Shown here piece after piece: positions 1-7,405 of a stretch of DNA of 64,000 nucleotides (positions within the stretch are counted from its first letter, which is position 1; each line of letters begins with the position of its first letter). The stretch lies in assembly GCF_000005825.2 (NCBI RefSeq), contig NC_013791.2:3720001-3784000 (forward strand), in the 5' to 3' direction. The position numbers and the translations under genes are program-made. The notes below the pieces were generated by a model. That model was not told the origin of the DNA and did not search any database. It was given only the letters and a program-made list of their open reading frames with translations. The stretch comes from Alkalihalophilus pseudofirmus OF4 (GTDB lineage: Bacteria; Bacillota; Bacilli; Bacillales; Bacillaceae_D).

Positions 1-350
1 TCGGTATGATGGCAGCAGGAAATGTCATGGTTAACAGGGTGAGGGTTGGCTGTCTCGACTTTACAGATGTTACCTCAGTCCCCCAAATGGCCTTTCAGTC
101 GCCAGGTGGCTTTGAAGCGGTACAAAAAAGCTATTTCTATCAACATGCGAGAGAACGGGATAAACGTCTTGCAAGACGCGCAGTCGCAGGAGAACGCACA
201 CATCCTGCAGAGTTTGCATTATGGTTCTTCAGGCCAGACGGCGCCTGCCCAGCACAGTGGTGGGGTCAATGGAACTCCGGACGCTACAAAGCACATTGCT
301 TCTATACACCACTAGCATCTGAATGCCCAGAAGTATACTCAACGTATTAA
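1..350 (+). CDS. cwlJ: Spore cortex-lytic enzyme CwlJ, 3' part (5' end outside window)
   Basis: The reading frame is open from the window edge (first whole codon at base 3) to a TAA at 348-350. The visible C-terminal part matches CwlJ: GNVMVNRVR, a VPQMAFQ stretch, YFYQHARERDKRLARRAV, then FALWFFRP and HCFYTPLASECPEVY. CwlJ is a Hydrolase_2 family peptidoglycan hydrolase stored in the spore coat, which breaks down cortex during germination, especially in response to Ca-dipicolinate. About 30 N-terminal residues, including the start of the catalytic domain, lie outside the window. The next gene is gerQ, whose product CwlJ needs for its location in the spore; this pairing supports the call. Methionines near base 6 are internal, not the start. 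Confidence 0.92.
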   Translation, partial: GMMAAGNVMVNRVRVGCLDFTDVTSVPQMAFQSPGGFEAVQKSYFYQHARERDKRLARRAVAGERTHPAEFALWFFRPDGACPAQWWGQWNSGRYKAHCFYTPLASECPEVYSTY

Positions 351-613
351 TGAGAAGAGCGGAGGGGTTCGTTTAGGTATGAGGGGGATGGAGCTTTGAC
401 AATGAGAAGCGCTCTTTGCTTCGTTTGGCAAAGTGAAGCCACCGATTACCTGAACCCTGAAGCTAGACATTAAAAGCGGAGGGGCATGTTCTGGCATTCG
501 AAAACTTAGGGCAGCGATATGAAGACGCTTTTTGTCATCATTCGATGCACCGTTATTTCCCGCAAGGCAAGGAGCCAAAGCTAGGCACGTAAAGAGAAAA
601 GGGGCGATAAATA
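351..613. other. Intergenic region cwlJ-gerQ, no gene seen
   Basis: These 263 bases hold no convincing gene. The short motif GCGGAGGGG occurs twice (about 359-367 and 476-484), each followed by loosely similar sequence, which may be a decayed tandem duplication. The last 20 bases carry the gerQ ribosome binding site (AAAGGGG at 598-604). A sporulation sigma promoter is expected here but I could not place one with confidence. Confidence 0.4.
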
Positions 614-1138
614 GTGTATCAATCATGGAATCAACAATCACCACAGCAGCAACCAGATAATAAAGACTTCATTAATCAACAGGCTTTTACCCAGCAAATG
701 CAAGGAGCTCAAATGCAGCAACAGCAACCGATGATGCAGCAACAACAGCCAACGATGCAGCCGCAAGCAGGACAGTTTTTCTCTGCTCAAAACTATCAAG
801 TACCTGGTTTTGTTCAGCAGCAATTTGGAGGTACGGGAATGCTGCCGCTTGAGCAATCATTTATAGAAAATATTCTACGTTTAAACCGAGGAAAAATTGG
901 TACTTTTTATATGACCTTTGAAAATAATTCCGAGTGGAATGCCATGATCTTTAGAGGGCGTGTAGAAGAAGCAGGCCGTGATCATATTGTGATCAGCGAC
1001 CCAGATACAGGCATGTACTATTTACTGTTAATGGTTAATTTAGATTATGTAACCTTTGATGAGCCGATTGAATATGAATATCCATTTAACAGCGGCCAAG
1101 GTGCCCAGTTAGCACAATATTCGCCAAGACCAGAATAA
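614..1138 (+). CDS. gerQ: Spore coat protein GerQ
   Basis: The 174-residue product has a Gln/Met-rich N-terminal third (about residues 5-60), then the conserved GerQ region from about residue 65: VPGFVQQQFGG, LPLEQSFIENILRLNRGK, GTFYMTFENNSEWNAMIF and a C-terminal EYEYPF. GerQ is an inner-coat protein cross-linked by transglutaminase in B. subtilis and is needed for CwlJ to be placed in the coat. It follows cwlJ directly, as in many bacilli. The start is a GTG at 614, ten bases after AAAGGGG. The Gln-rich head is low-complexity and varies between species. A strong terminator follows. Confidence 0.93.
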   Translation: MYQSWNQQSPQQQPDNKDFINQQAFTQQMQGAQMQQQQPMMQQQQPTMQPQAGQFFSAQNYQVPGFVQQQFGGTGMLPLEQSFIENILRLNRGKIGTFYMTFENNSEWNAMIFRGRVEEAGRDHIVISDPDTGMYYLLLMVNLDYVTFDEPIEYEYPFNSGQGAQLAQYSPRPE

Positions 1139-1145
1139 TAGACAA

Positions 1146-1178
1146 CGAGACGCTTTGAAGAAGGCGTCTTTTTTTATT
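1146..1178 (+). terminator. Rho-independent terminator after gerQ
   Basis: AGACGC pairs with GCGTCT across a short loop and is followed by a run of seven T, eight bases after the gerQ stop codon. Confidence 0.85.
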
Positions 1179-1272
1179 AACTTTGTAAATACGCGCAAAA
1201 TTTGGAATTAAATGCTAAACTGTAAGAAGTATTTAATAGTCACATGAATATACAAAGATATGAGGTTCTGCA

Positions 1273-1767
1273 ATGAAAAGACACTTTATTTTATTGTTTA
1301 TTAGCATTCTAATGAGCGGTTTATTCTTTTATATCTTTAATCTATCCACCCCTCCCCCTGGTTCTGTGTCAGGAAACAGAAATCCTATGCTTTTACTTAT
1401 ACCTATTTTAGTTATTCTTTTCGTTGGTTTCATTTTTTCAATGATAAAGGTCATCGAACATTTTAGAGTTAGTATTCGTGCAGTTACGATCACGATGATG
1501 GCGCTACTCCTTCATTGGTTAGTTGGATTAACTTATCAACGTACTGCATTTGATAATTATCGTGAAGTCTTGGCTGAGGCGTATCAAAAGGAATGGGGCT
1601 ATGTTGATTGGTATTACATTGAGCAGATCACTTCTTCTTTGCTCTCTGTGCATACAAATAAGCTCTATTTTAACCTAAACACCTATATCATGTTTCTTAC
1701 TCTTTCCCTGTTCCTTTCCTTGGCATATATTTTAGTGAAACGTTATGCCTTAATGAAACATAAATAA
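1273..1767 (+). CDS. Hypothetical four-helix membrane protein
   Basis: I do not recognise this 164-residue protein. It has about four hydrophobic segments: residues 5-24, 38-58, 70-86 and 138-157. The third is followed by a more polar stretch with YRTAFDNYREVLAEAYQKEWGYVDWYYIEQ, shown here as two parts, YRTAFDNYREVL and AEAYQKEWGYVDWYY, which probably lies outside the membrane. The C-terminus is basic (KRYALMKHK), so likely cytosolic. The start ATG at 1273 has a weak site (GAGGTT, about 1262). It stands alone between gerQ and the convergent ywdK-like gene and ends in its own terminator. Base composition is like its neighbours. No function is proposed. Confidence 0.6.
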   Translation: MKRHFILLFISILMSGLFFYIFNLSTPPPGSVSGNRNPMLLLIPILVILFVGFIFSMIKVIEHFRVSIRAVTITMMALLLHWLVGLTYQRTAFDNYREVLAEAYQKEWGYVDWYYIEQITSSLLSVHTNKLYFNLNTYIMFLTLSLFLSLAYILVKRYALMKHK

Positions 1768-1797
1768 AAACGCGCAGCTTAGCGCGTTTTTATTTAT
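1768..1797 (+). terminator. Rho-independent terminator
   Basis: AAAAACGCGC and GCGCGTTTTT form a hairpin around AGCTTA directly after the stop codon at 1767. The A-run in front makes it usable on both strands, so it may also stop transcription of the convergent ywdK-like gene. Confidence 0.85.
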
Positions 1798-1824
1798 GAG
1801 GTATATACATCTATCAACTATTTA

Positions 1825-2199
1825 TTACAAGCCTCTAACAGCGGCAACCCCTAAGAGCACCCAGCCGACAATAAATGCTAATCCGCCAATCGGTGTAATC
1901 GCTCCAAGTTTAGTAATGCCTGTTAACGCCATGGCATACAAGCTTCCTGAGAATAAAATAATTCCAATAAGAAAACTCCAGCCTGCCCCGTTTAACATGC
2001 TTGATGAAGTCAGTTTCAGTGCTACGATCCCAACAATTAATAATCCAATCCCATGTATCATATGATATTGCACGCCTGTTTGGTAATTTTTCATCATACG
2101 CTCTGATAAACGCGGCTCAAGTCCATGTGCCCCAAATGCTCCAATCGCTACAGACAATGCCATCACAATACTGCCTAGTAAAATGAATAGTTTAGCCAT
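1825..2199 (-). CDS. ywdK: DUF423 family membrane protein (YwdK-like)
   Basis: The 124-residue protein is almost wholly hydrophobic, with four predicted helices. It opens with the DUF423 signature: a first helix, then GAFGAHGLEPRLSERMM and YQTGVQYHMIHGIGLL. The remaining helices carry FSGSLYAMALTG and the family ending GGLAFIVGW. The molecular function of the family is unknown. The ATG at 2199 is preferred over one six codons upstream because AAGGAG lies seven bases before it. In B. subtilis ywdK lies in the same ywd cluster as gerQ (ywdL) and ung (ywdG), which fits the local gene content. Confidence 0.88.
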   Translation of the reverse strand: MAKLFILLGSIVMALSVAIGAFGAHGLEPRLSERMMKNYQTGVQYHMIHGIGLLIVGIVALKLTSSSMLNGAGWSFLIGIILFSGSLYAMALTGITKLGAITPIGGLAFIVGWVLLGVAAVRGL

Positions 2200-2305
2200 C
2201 TTTACACTCCTTACCATTACAATCTAATGTTGTTTTAAGAATAGCATACTAATGTCTAAAACAAAATTTCAAAGTGAAAATTAAACAAATTGCCATTTTC
2301 TAAGT

Positions 2306-2321
2306 TTTTTCATGTGAAACA
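2306..2321 (+). other. Degenerate parS-like palindrome
   Basis: TTTTTCATGTGAAACA matches the parS consensus TGTTNCACGTGAAACA at 14 of 16 positions. It lacks the central CACGTG, so it may not bind ParB. It is noted because two much better sites occur at 54887-54926. Confidence 0.25.
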
Positions 2322-2371
2322 TTTGGAAAAATCAGATAAACTGACAGAAAAGAAGTAATAGGAGGAGTTAG

Positions 2372-2989
2372 ATGAGTAAATTGAACATTCGCCCATATAC
2401 ATTAGAGGATTATGAAGGGTTGCTTGATGTTCAGAAAGAAGCATTCCCGCCGCCTTTTCCTGAGGAATTGTGGTGGAGCAAGGAACAAATAAGATCGCAT
2501 GTGGAAACATTTCCAAAGGGAGCTCTTGTCGCTGAGATTGATGGAGTAATCGTCGGGTCAGCTACCTCCCTTATTATTCAATATACTGGCGAGCCGCACA
2601 CCTGGGATGAGGTAAGTGACAATGGCTTTATTCGCCGCAACCATAATCCACACGGGGACAGCTTATACGGAATTGATGTCTGTGTAAGACCTAGCTACCG
2701 TGGCCGAGGGATTGCAGGTGCCCTGTACGAAGCAAGAAAAGAGGTTGTGGAAGAGCTTGAACTCACCCGATTCTTAGCTGGCTGCAGAGTTCCTAATTAT
2801 CATGAATATGCTCAGCACTTAGATATTGATTCCTACATTAAAAAGGTACATTCAGGCGAGATTCATGACCTTGTTTTATCGTTCATGATCAAACAAGGTC
2901 TGACTCCTCTGCAAGCTCTGCCGAATTATTTAGATGATGATGAGTCTCTTGACTACGCGGTTTTAGTTGAATGGCAAAATAAACTATAA
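2372..2989 (+). CDS. GNAT family N-acetyltransferase
   Basis: The 205-residue protein is a GCN5-related acetyltransferase. The N-terminal strand MSKLNIRPYTLEDYEGL is typical, and motif A for acetyl-CoA binding is seen near residues 103-123 as DVCVRPSYRGRGIAGALYEA. The region around HTWDEVSDNGFIRRNHNPHG and the later NYHEYAQHLDIDSY resemble larger GNAT proteins that in other bacteria are fused to nitrilase domains; here there is no fusion. The substrate cannot be told. The start follows a near-perfect AGGAGG (2360-2366). It is a single gene, convergent with a membrane protein whose stop codon abuts its own. Confidence 0.85.
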   Translation: MSKLNIRPYTLEDYEGLLDVQKEAFPPPFPEELWWSKEQIRSHVETFPKGALVAEIDGVIVGSATSLIIQYTGEPHTWDEVSDNGFIRRNHNPHGDSLYGIDVCVRPSYRGRGIAGALYEARKEVVEELELTRFLAGCRVPNYHEYAQHLDIDSYIKKVHSGEIHDLVLSFMIKQGLTPLQALPNYLDDDESLDYAVLVEWQNKL

Positions 2990-3502
2990 TCATAGGCTAG
3001 GAAAAAGATAAAATGTTCCTGCAAATAACACGGTTGTCCAGATTAACGACCAGTGAACGGCTCCTTCCACACGCTTTTCATCAAAACGGCTCTTATGGAT
3101 CAGTGAAAAGATAAACAAGTATGTCATAAACAAAAACACACTGCCTAATAAGTAGAGAAGAAAACGAAATTGTTCTACCCAGGCAAATAAAGGGCCGATT
3201 GTGGCCATCACAAGAAAAAGAACAGTAGATGCAATTGCAATCACAAAGGATACTTGAGGCATTTTCAGCCATGCTTTATGACGAAAAATGTCTCTATTCT
3301 TTTTGGCTTCAAATAGAAATAATAAATAAACACCGATTAAAATAATTATGTAGACAATGAGAGTAGAAAAGCTGCTGTTAACAGCTGGCTCACCAGCAGT
3401 AGGCGGCTGGATGGTACGAGAGCTCACCATTCTCTCTAACATAAACATAAATAAGATTACATTTGCGATGACAAGAATTTGAAAAGTAGACCATTTAGCC
3501 AT
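2990..3502 (-). CDS. Hypothetical membrane protein, four to five helices
   Basis: I do not recognise this 170-residue protein. Hydrophobic segments lie near residues 8-22, 46-64, 84-103, 113-134 and 150-167. A Ser/Thr/Pro-rich loop (SSRTIQPPTAGEPAVNSS, about 27-45) follows the first helix and is probably extracellular. Positively charged KKNRDIFRHKAW follows the second, fixing it on the cytosolic side. The gene is followed directly by the stop of the convergent acetyltransferase gene, with no terminator between. No function is proposed. Confidence 0.6.
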   Translation of the reverse strand: MAKWSTFQILVIANVILFMFMLERMVSSRTIQPPTAGEPAVNSSFSTLIVYIIILIGVYLLFLFEAKKNRDIFRHKAWLKMPQVSFVIAIASTVLFLVMATIGPLFAWVEQFRFLLYLLGSVFLFMTYLFIFSLIHKSRFDEKRVEGAVHWSLIWTTVLFAGTFYLFPSL

Positions 3503-3617
3503 AGTATGTTGGCTGCTCCCCTCTCTATAAGATCACGCTTCTCTATATAGACGCATTAACCTCCTTGTCGGTTTCACTTTTTTCAATATTTGGTGAATAA
3601 ATCCTTTATATACAAAA

Positions 3618-3651
3618 TAAAACCCGCCCCATTCTTCTTGGAGCAGGTTTG
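3618..3651 (-). terminator. Terminator of the ywdI-like gene
   Basis: On the minus strand AACCTGCTCCA pairs imperfectly with TGGGGCGGGTT and is followed by TTATTTT, just past the stop at 3653. Confidence 0.7.
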
Positions 3652-3652
3652 A

Positions 3653-3943
3653 CTAAAAGTCGAGTAGATTATCTTTGGGCGGAGCTGGCTCATTTTGCTG
3701 CACGGAAGTTGAAATAATTTTTGTCTCGTTTGGATAAGTAGCTTGAACTGGTGTATGTGCATATGAAGCCGCAGGTATTTCTGTCTGCTTGGCAGAGGTT
3801 CCGCTTTTAATGAGCTGGCAATGAGATTCAATCACGGCAGTATACTCACGAATTGCCGAGACATCGCCCCTATCAACAGCTTCACGCAAACGACTTACCT
3901 GCTCTTCCATCTGATTGACGATCGATTTTCCTGAAATATTCAT
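3653..3943 (-). CDS. ywdI: YwdI family protein (DUF5327)
   Basis: The 96-residue protein starts with the conserved YwdI segment MNISGKSIVNQMEEQVSRL, followed by a helical EAVDRGDVSAIREYTAVIESHCQLI. The second half is low-complexity, rich in Thr, Gln and Pro, and ends DNLLDF. The family's function is unknown; it is small, cytosolic and probably coiled-coil. The start at 3943 is chosen over an upstream ATG (4000) because GAGAGGTGTCAGTT precedes it and because conservation begins there. It lies next to the amtB operon end, transcribed in the same direction after a terminator. Confidence 0.82.
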   Translation of the reverse strand: MNISGKSIVNQMEEQVSRLREAVDRGDVSAIREYTAVIESHCQLIKSGTSAKQTEIPAASYAHTPVQATYPNETKIISTSVQQNEPAPPKDNLLDF

Positions 3944-3982
3944 AACTGACACCTCTCTTTTCTCTTCCCATATTATCATATG

Positions 3983-4030
3983 GAGAACATAAAAAGACAA
4001 CCATCACGCAGGTTACACATCCTGCACGTT
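3983..4030 (-). terminator. Terminator of the amtB operon
   Basis: The minus strand shows GCAGG / CCTGC with outer CAAC / GTTG pairs and a bulge, followed by TCTTTTT. It overlaps the last codons of the regulator gene. Confidence 0.6.
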
Positions 4031-4267
4031 GGCTGCCAAAATAGTCTTTATACCGGCTACATTAATGCCCTGTTCAATATAGGATTTAATTAATCTAAAT
4101 CTTTCAATGTCTTCTAAAGAAAACATTCGTTGGTTTCCTTCATTTCGCACCGGTTTAATTAATCCTTGTTCCTCGTAGTAACGGATCTGCCTTGCTGTGA
4201 GACTTGTCATCTCCATCACGACACGAATCGGAAAACAGGCTTTCTTTTTAGAAACCGTCGGATCCAC
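4013..4267 (-). CDS. GlnR/TnrA-like MerR-family regulator without C-terminal tail
   Basis: The 84-residue protein is essentially one MerR-type DNA-binding domain. FPIRVVMEMTSLTARQIRYY, then EEQGLIKPVRNEGNQRMFS and IEQGINVAGIK follow GlnR of B. subtilis closely, closer than TnrA. GlnR is about 135 residues and TnrA about 110; both carry C-terminal tails that sense glutamine synthetase. Here the protein stops seven residues after GIKTILAA, so the tail is absent. In B. subtilis GlnR the tail is autoinhibitory and needed for response to GS, so this protein may bind constitutively or respond to something else (inference). It is the last gene of the amtB operon, 36 bp after the exonuclease gene. 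The start GAC-preceding ATG has AGGGGAGGGTGTG upstream. Confidence 0.85.
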   Translation of the reverse strand: MDPTVSKKKACFPIRVVMEMTSLTARQIRYYEEQGLIKPVRNEGNQRMFSLEDIERFRLIKSYIEQGINVAGIKTILAANVQDV

Positions 4268-4303
4268 ACCCTCCCCTCCTTTACCAACCCTATATTTTTA
4301 AAA

Positions 4304-5041
4304 CTATTTTTTTAATGTTGCTAAATAAATATAAATCTCGCGTAACGTCGAAAATCCTTTCTCTTGTGCAAGCTTTAAGGACTGCCCCCAAAGTTCAGCT
4401 GTCATTTTCGCATCATAGAGGGCATGATGCCTCGTTGTGATAGGGATATTGTAGTAGATGCAGCATTCATCTAAGGTTACAAGATTTTCATCGTGAGCAA
4501 CCACCCTTGTAAGGAAAGTTGTATCAATAATTCGGTGGGCAAACGGCATCCTCATTAACTGCCACGTCATGTGGGACATAAAACGTTTTTCATGAGTAGC
4601 ATGATGAGCAACTAAGGTCCCCCCTCCGACAAATTCATAAAAATCATTTAATACCTCTATTAATGGCCTTGAAGATTGGAGCTCTTCTAACGTAAGACCT
4701 GTAAGCGACAATACATCTGAAGACGGTTCTTTCTTACATTGCACTGTAGAATAAAAGCTCTCTTCGAAAAGCACCTCAGCTCCTTTCATCTTCACGGCCC
4801 CTATTGAGAGTATTTCGTCGCCTTTGTCGGGAAAGAAGCCGCTTGTTTCTAAATCAAAAACTATAAAAGAAAGGGAATGAAGAGGCTGATCGAGTACGTC
4901 ATCATTTTTTAATTCTCTTTGAATCTGCCTCAGCCTTGCTAAGCCTTCAGCTTGTGAGCTTTGCAAGGTAGAAGCATACATACTAGGACTTAATTTAGTC
5001 GATAGCTGTTTAACCAATTGCACCATATGGTTCATTACCAT
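4304..5041 (-). CDS. DEDDh 3'-5' exonuclease (DnaQ-like)
   Basis: The 245-residue protein has an N-terminal helical region (1-55), then a DnaQ-type exonuclease domain. ExoI is FDLETSGFFPDKGDEI; ExoIII is HHALYDAKMTAEL, with the H-x4-D of the DEDDh class. ExoII reads AHHATHEKRFM, where Glu takes the place of the usual Asp of HNxxFD, a conservative change. The substrate may be DNA or RNA ends; the family includes PolIII epsilon-like proofreaders and free exonucleases. The gene overlaps or abuts the nucleotidyltransferase gene (stop at 5047). A TTG at 5050 is possible, but the ATG at 5041 has AAGGG nine bases upstream. The pairing of this exonuclease type with DUF294 proteins is common. Confidence 0.85.
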   Translation of the reverse strand: MVMNHMVQLVKQLSTKLSPSMYASTLQSSQAEGLARLRQIQRELKNDDVLDQPLHSLSFIVFDLETSGFFPDKGDEILSIGAVKMKGAEVLFEESFYSTVQCKKEPSSDVLSLTGLTLEELQSSRPLIEVLNDFYEFVGGGTLVAHHATHEKRFMSHMTWQLMRMPFAHRIIDTTFLTRVVAHDENLVTLDECCIYYNIPITTRHHALYDAKMTAELWGQSLKLAQEKGFSTLREIYIYLATLKK

Positions 5042-5046
5042 GAGGA

Positions 5047-6027
5047 TCAACCCTTCATTAATACATTTTCAATATATTGATACAGCTCGTGCCCCTCACG
5101 CACCCATTCTTTTAGACGCTGTTTGTCAGAAGAAGAAAGGCGGTCAACATCAACAAAGTGAATCCCAGCATATTCTTTGTGGCCACGTTGAAAAGAGAGC
5201 CGGTGAGTGAGCAATTCTTGAAAAGAAAGCTGATGGCTTTTTATATGACCATAAGCCGCAGGAAGCTTCTTCATCCTCTCAAGGGTAGAGGTCGCCATAA
5301 TGTTTTCTTTTAACGCAAGAAGGCGCAGTCCATTCACGTAAGGAAAGAGTACCGTTTGCTTGAGATCAAATTTACCTTGGTGAATTCCTTTTGGCTCTGT
5401 TAATAATTGACCGAAAAAGCCGATCCCTTTTTTTACTCTCCCCGTGTTTTCCGTTAACCGTTTAAGAAGATCTGGTTTTCCTTTCAAATGATGCTGCAAC
5501 CGCTCTTTCAACTCAATAATATAATCAGCTTCACCCATAAAATGTCTGGCATCAGCTAATGTTAACACATAACGAAGCGTCTCCCACGTATCCTCTTTTA
5601 CCCACTGATCGATTTGCTTTTGCCACGCAGCCCTCGACTTACACCAGCGTTTTGTTGAAGCCATTACTTTACCGTCACACTCTTCATAGCCGGCTGCCTT
5701 CAGCTCTGAGGTAATTTCACCGCCAAGCCTCATAAAATAATCTTCAAATTCATTAGAGTCATCGTCATAGACGATTCCATGATCTTGGTCACTATAATAA
5801 GACTGCTCAAGCCTGCCTGCACTTCCCATTACAAAGAAAGCAAAGTGAGCAGGAGGACTTCCCCACTCACTTTCAACAGTTTTCAATGCCCGGCACACTG
5901 CATGCTCCATCATTCGTTCATGAATATCTTGCAGCTTGCTCGGTTTTACTTCATTCAATGCTGATTGCCTTAAATCTTCATCACGGTGCTCATCTTCGAT
6001 AAAAGAGACCTTCTTGGAAACAGACAT
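5047..6027 (-). CDS. DUF294 nucleotidyltransferase-like protein (GlnD-like catalytic motif)
   Basis: The 326-residue protein carries a pol-beta-type nucleotidyltransferase core, VMGSAGRLEQSYYSDQDHG at about residues 67-85, whose G-S-x-G-R and D-x-D motifs are those of GlnD and DUF294 proteins. A helical C-terminal domain (about 180-320) matches the putative DUF294_C region. The CBS domains often found in such proteins are missing. The start at 6027 follows GCAGGAG, which lies in the end of amtB; one base separates the two genes, so translation is likely coupled. The natural substrate is unknown. GlnD uridylylates PII, but no PII gene is seen beside this amtB, so another target, or a PII encoded elsewhere, is needed. 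Confidence 0.82.
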   Translation of the reverse strand: MSVSKKVSFIEDEHRDEDLRQSALNEVKPSKLQDIHERMMEHAVCRALKTVESEWGSPPAHFAFFVMGSAGRLEQSYYSDQDHGIVYDDDSNEFEDYFMRLGGEITSELKAAGYEECDGKVMASTKRWCKSRAAWQKQIDQWVKEDTWETLRYVLTLADARHFMGEADYIIELKERLQHHLKGKPDLLKRLTENTGRVKKGIGFFGQLLTEPKGIHQGKFDLKQTVLFPYVNGLRLLALKENIMATSTLERMKKLPAAYGHIKSHQLSFQELLTHRLSFQRGHKEYAGIHFVDVDRLSSSDKQRLKEWVREGHELYQYIENVLMKG

Positions 6028-6028
6028 C

Positions 6029-7297
6029 CTATGCTCCTGCTTTTTCTTCTTTTTCCGGCATGCTTTCAGGATATCCATAGCTTCCGTGTTCACTTAAATC
6101 AAGACCAAGAATTTCTTCTTCTTCAGATACACGCAGGCCTCCGACAATCGCTTTTGTCACTAACAACAATACATAAGATGCTATAAAAGCAAATGCTCCG
6201 CAAACGACTACGCTCAATGCTTGAACACCTAATTGAGAAAATCCACCGCCATAAAATAAACCGGCACTTCCGCCATTTAATGCTGCTAGTTCTGGTGTAG
6301 CAAAGAATCCAGTTGAGATTGTACCCCAAACACCAGCAACACCGTGTACAGACAGCGCAAAGATTGGATCGTCAATTTTTGCTTTATCAAAGAATTTCAT
6401 ACTGAAGAATACGATTAGTCCGCCAATAAGGCCGATAATAACTGCTGCCCAAGGAGCAACGAATGCACAAGATGCTGTAATGGCTACAAGACCTGCCAAT
6501 GCCCCGTTTAACATCGTCGGAACATCTGATTTACCGAGAATTGCCCAGGCAATAAATAGAGCGGCTACTGCACCAGCAGCTGCTGCAAGCTGAGTGTTTA
6601 ATGCAACATATCCGAAGAATGCCCCGTCTACACCTAATGTACTACCTGCGTTAAATCCGAACCAACCAACCCATAAAATTAAAACCCCTAATGCTGTATA
6701 CACCTGGTTATGCCCTGCTAAATCATTTACTGAACCATCTTTATTGAACTTTCCAAGACGAGGCTTCAATAGAATCGTTGCTGCAAGGGCCGCCATTGCA
6801 CCTGTTAAATGAACAACCGTTGAACCTGCGAAATCTTGCTTACCAAGCTCAGCTAACCAGCCGTCACCCCAAATCCAGTGCGCAACAATTGGATACACAA
6901 ATGCCGAGAATAATACGGCAAATACGATATATGCAGATAATTTCGCACGCTCAGCAAATCCTCCGAAGGCAATCGTTAAAGCAATAGCTGCAAATGCCAG
7001 CTGGAAAAAGAAATCAATCGATCCTGCTAAGCCATCAAACATCGTGGTGAAATCTCCGAAGAAGAAATCACTTAGTCCAATAAATAAATTCCCTTCGCCA
7101 TATATAAATCCATAACCTACTGCCCAGAATACGAGTGATGCAATCCCAATTGTAAAAATGGTTTTCCCTGCAATATGCCCTGCATTCTTCATTCTGGTTG
7201 AACCTGCTTCAAGCAAGATAAACCCACCTTGCATTAACATGACAAGCACCGCACAAACCATTACCCACAGGTTATTCATCAAAAATAATTCATCCAT
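6029..7297 (-). CDS. amtB: Ammonium transporter Amt
   Basis: The 422-residue membrane protein belongs to the Amt/MEP/Rh family, with about 11 helices and no signal peptide. The signature LEAGSTRMKNAGHIAGK follows helix 1. The two pore histidines are seen in STVVHLTGA and LSVHGVAGVWG. The family conducts ammonium across the cytoplasmic membrane and in B. subtilis (NrgA) works with a PII partner, GlnK, under TnrA. Here glnK is replaced by a nucleotidyltransferase gene. The start has AGGGGGAG eight bases upstream. It heads a four-gene operon (amtB, DUF294 gene, exonuclease, GlnR-like). A TnrA/GlnR box and TATAAT lie upstream. Confidence 0.95.
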   Translation of the reverse strand: MDELFLMNNLWVMVCAVLVMLMQGGFILLEAGSTRMKNAGHIAGKTIFTIGIASLVFWAVGYGFIYGEGNLFIGLSDFFFGDFTTMFDGLAGSIDFFFQLAFAAIALTIAFGGFAERAKLSAYIVFAVLFSAFVYPIVAHWIWGDGWLAELGKQDFAGSTVVHLTGAMAALAATILLKPRLGKFNKDGSVNDLAGHNQVYTALGVLILWVGWFGFNAGSTLGVDGAFFGYVALNTQLAAAAGAVAALFIAWAILGKSDVPTMLNGALAGLVAITASCAFVAPWAAVIIGLIGGLIVFFSMKFFDKAKIDDPIFALSVHGVAGVWGTISTGFFATPELAALNGGSAGLFYGGGFSQLGVQALSVVVCGAFAFIASYVLLLVTKAIVGGLRVSEEEEILGLDLSEHGSYGYPESMPEKEEKAGA

Positions 7298-7371
7298 CTT
7301 CTGACTCCCCCTTTGTTTTTGAAGCTGCTTACTCTGTTCGTCATGTAAGCTAACATCTGTTGTTAAGTCCT

Positions 7372-7377
7372 ATTATA
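7372..7377 (-). promoter_or_regulatory. -10 element of the amtB promoter
   Basis: The minus strand reads TATAAT here, about 75 bases before the amtB start codon. The -35 region (GTAGAT at 17 bp spacing) is poor, as expected for a promoter that needs an activator. Confidence 0.65.
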
Positions 7378-7405
7378 CGTTTTGAATATTCAGAATCTAC
7401 TGTCT

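Noticed and set aside
339-644. 101-codon frame antisense across the cwlJ-gerQ gap
   Set aside because: Overlaps the ends of both spore genes, has no recognisable domain and no ribosome binding site.
7344-7355. TGTAAGCTAACA as a second TnrA/GlnR box
   Set aside because: The half sites are only two bases apart instead of seven, so it cannot fit the dimer.
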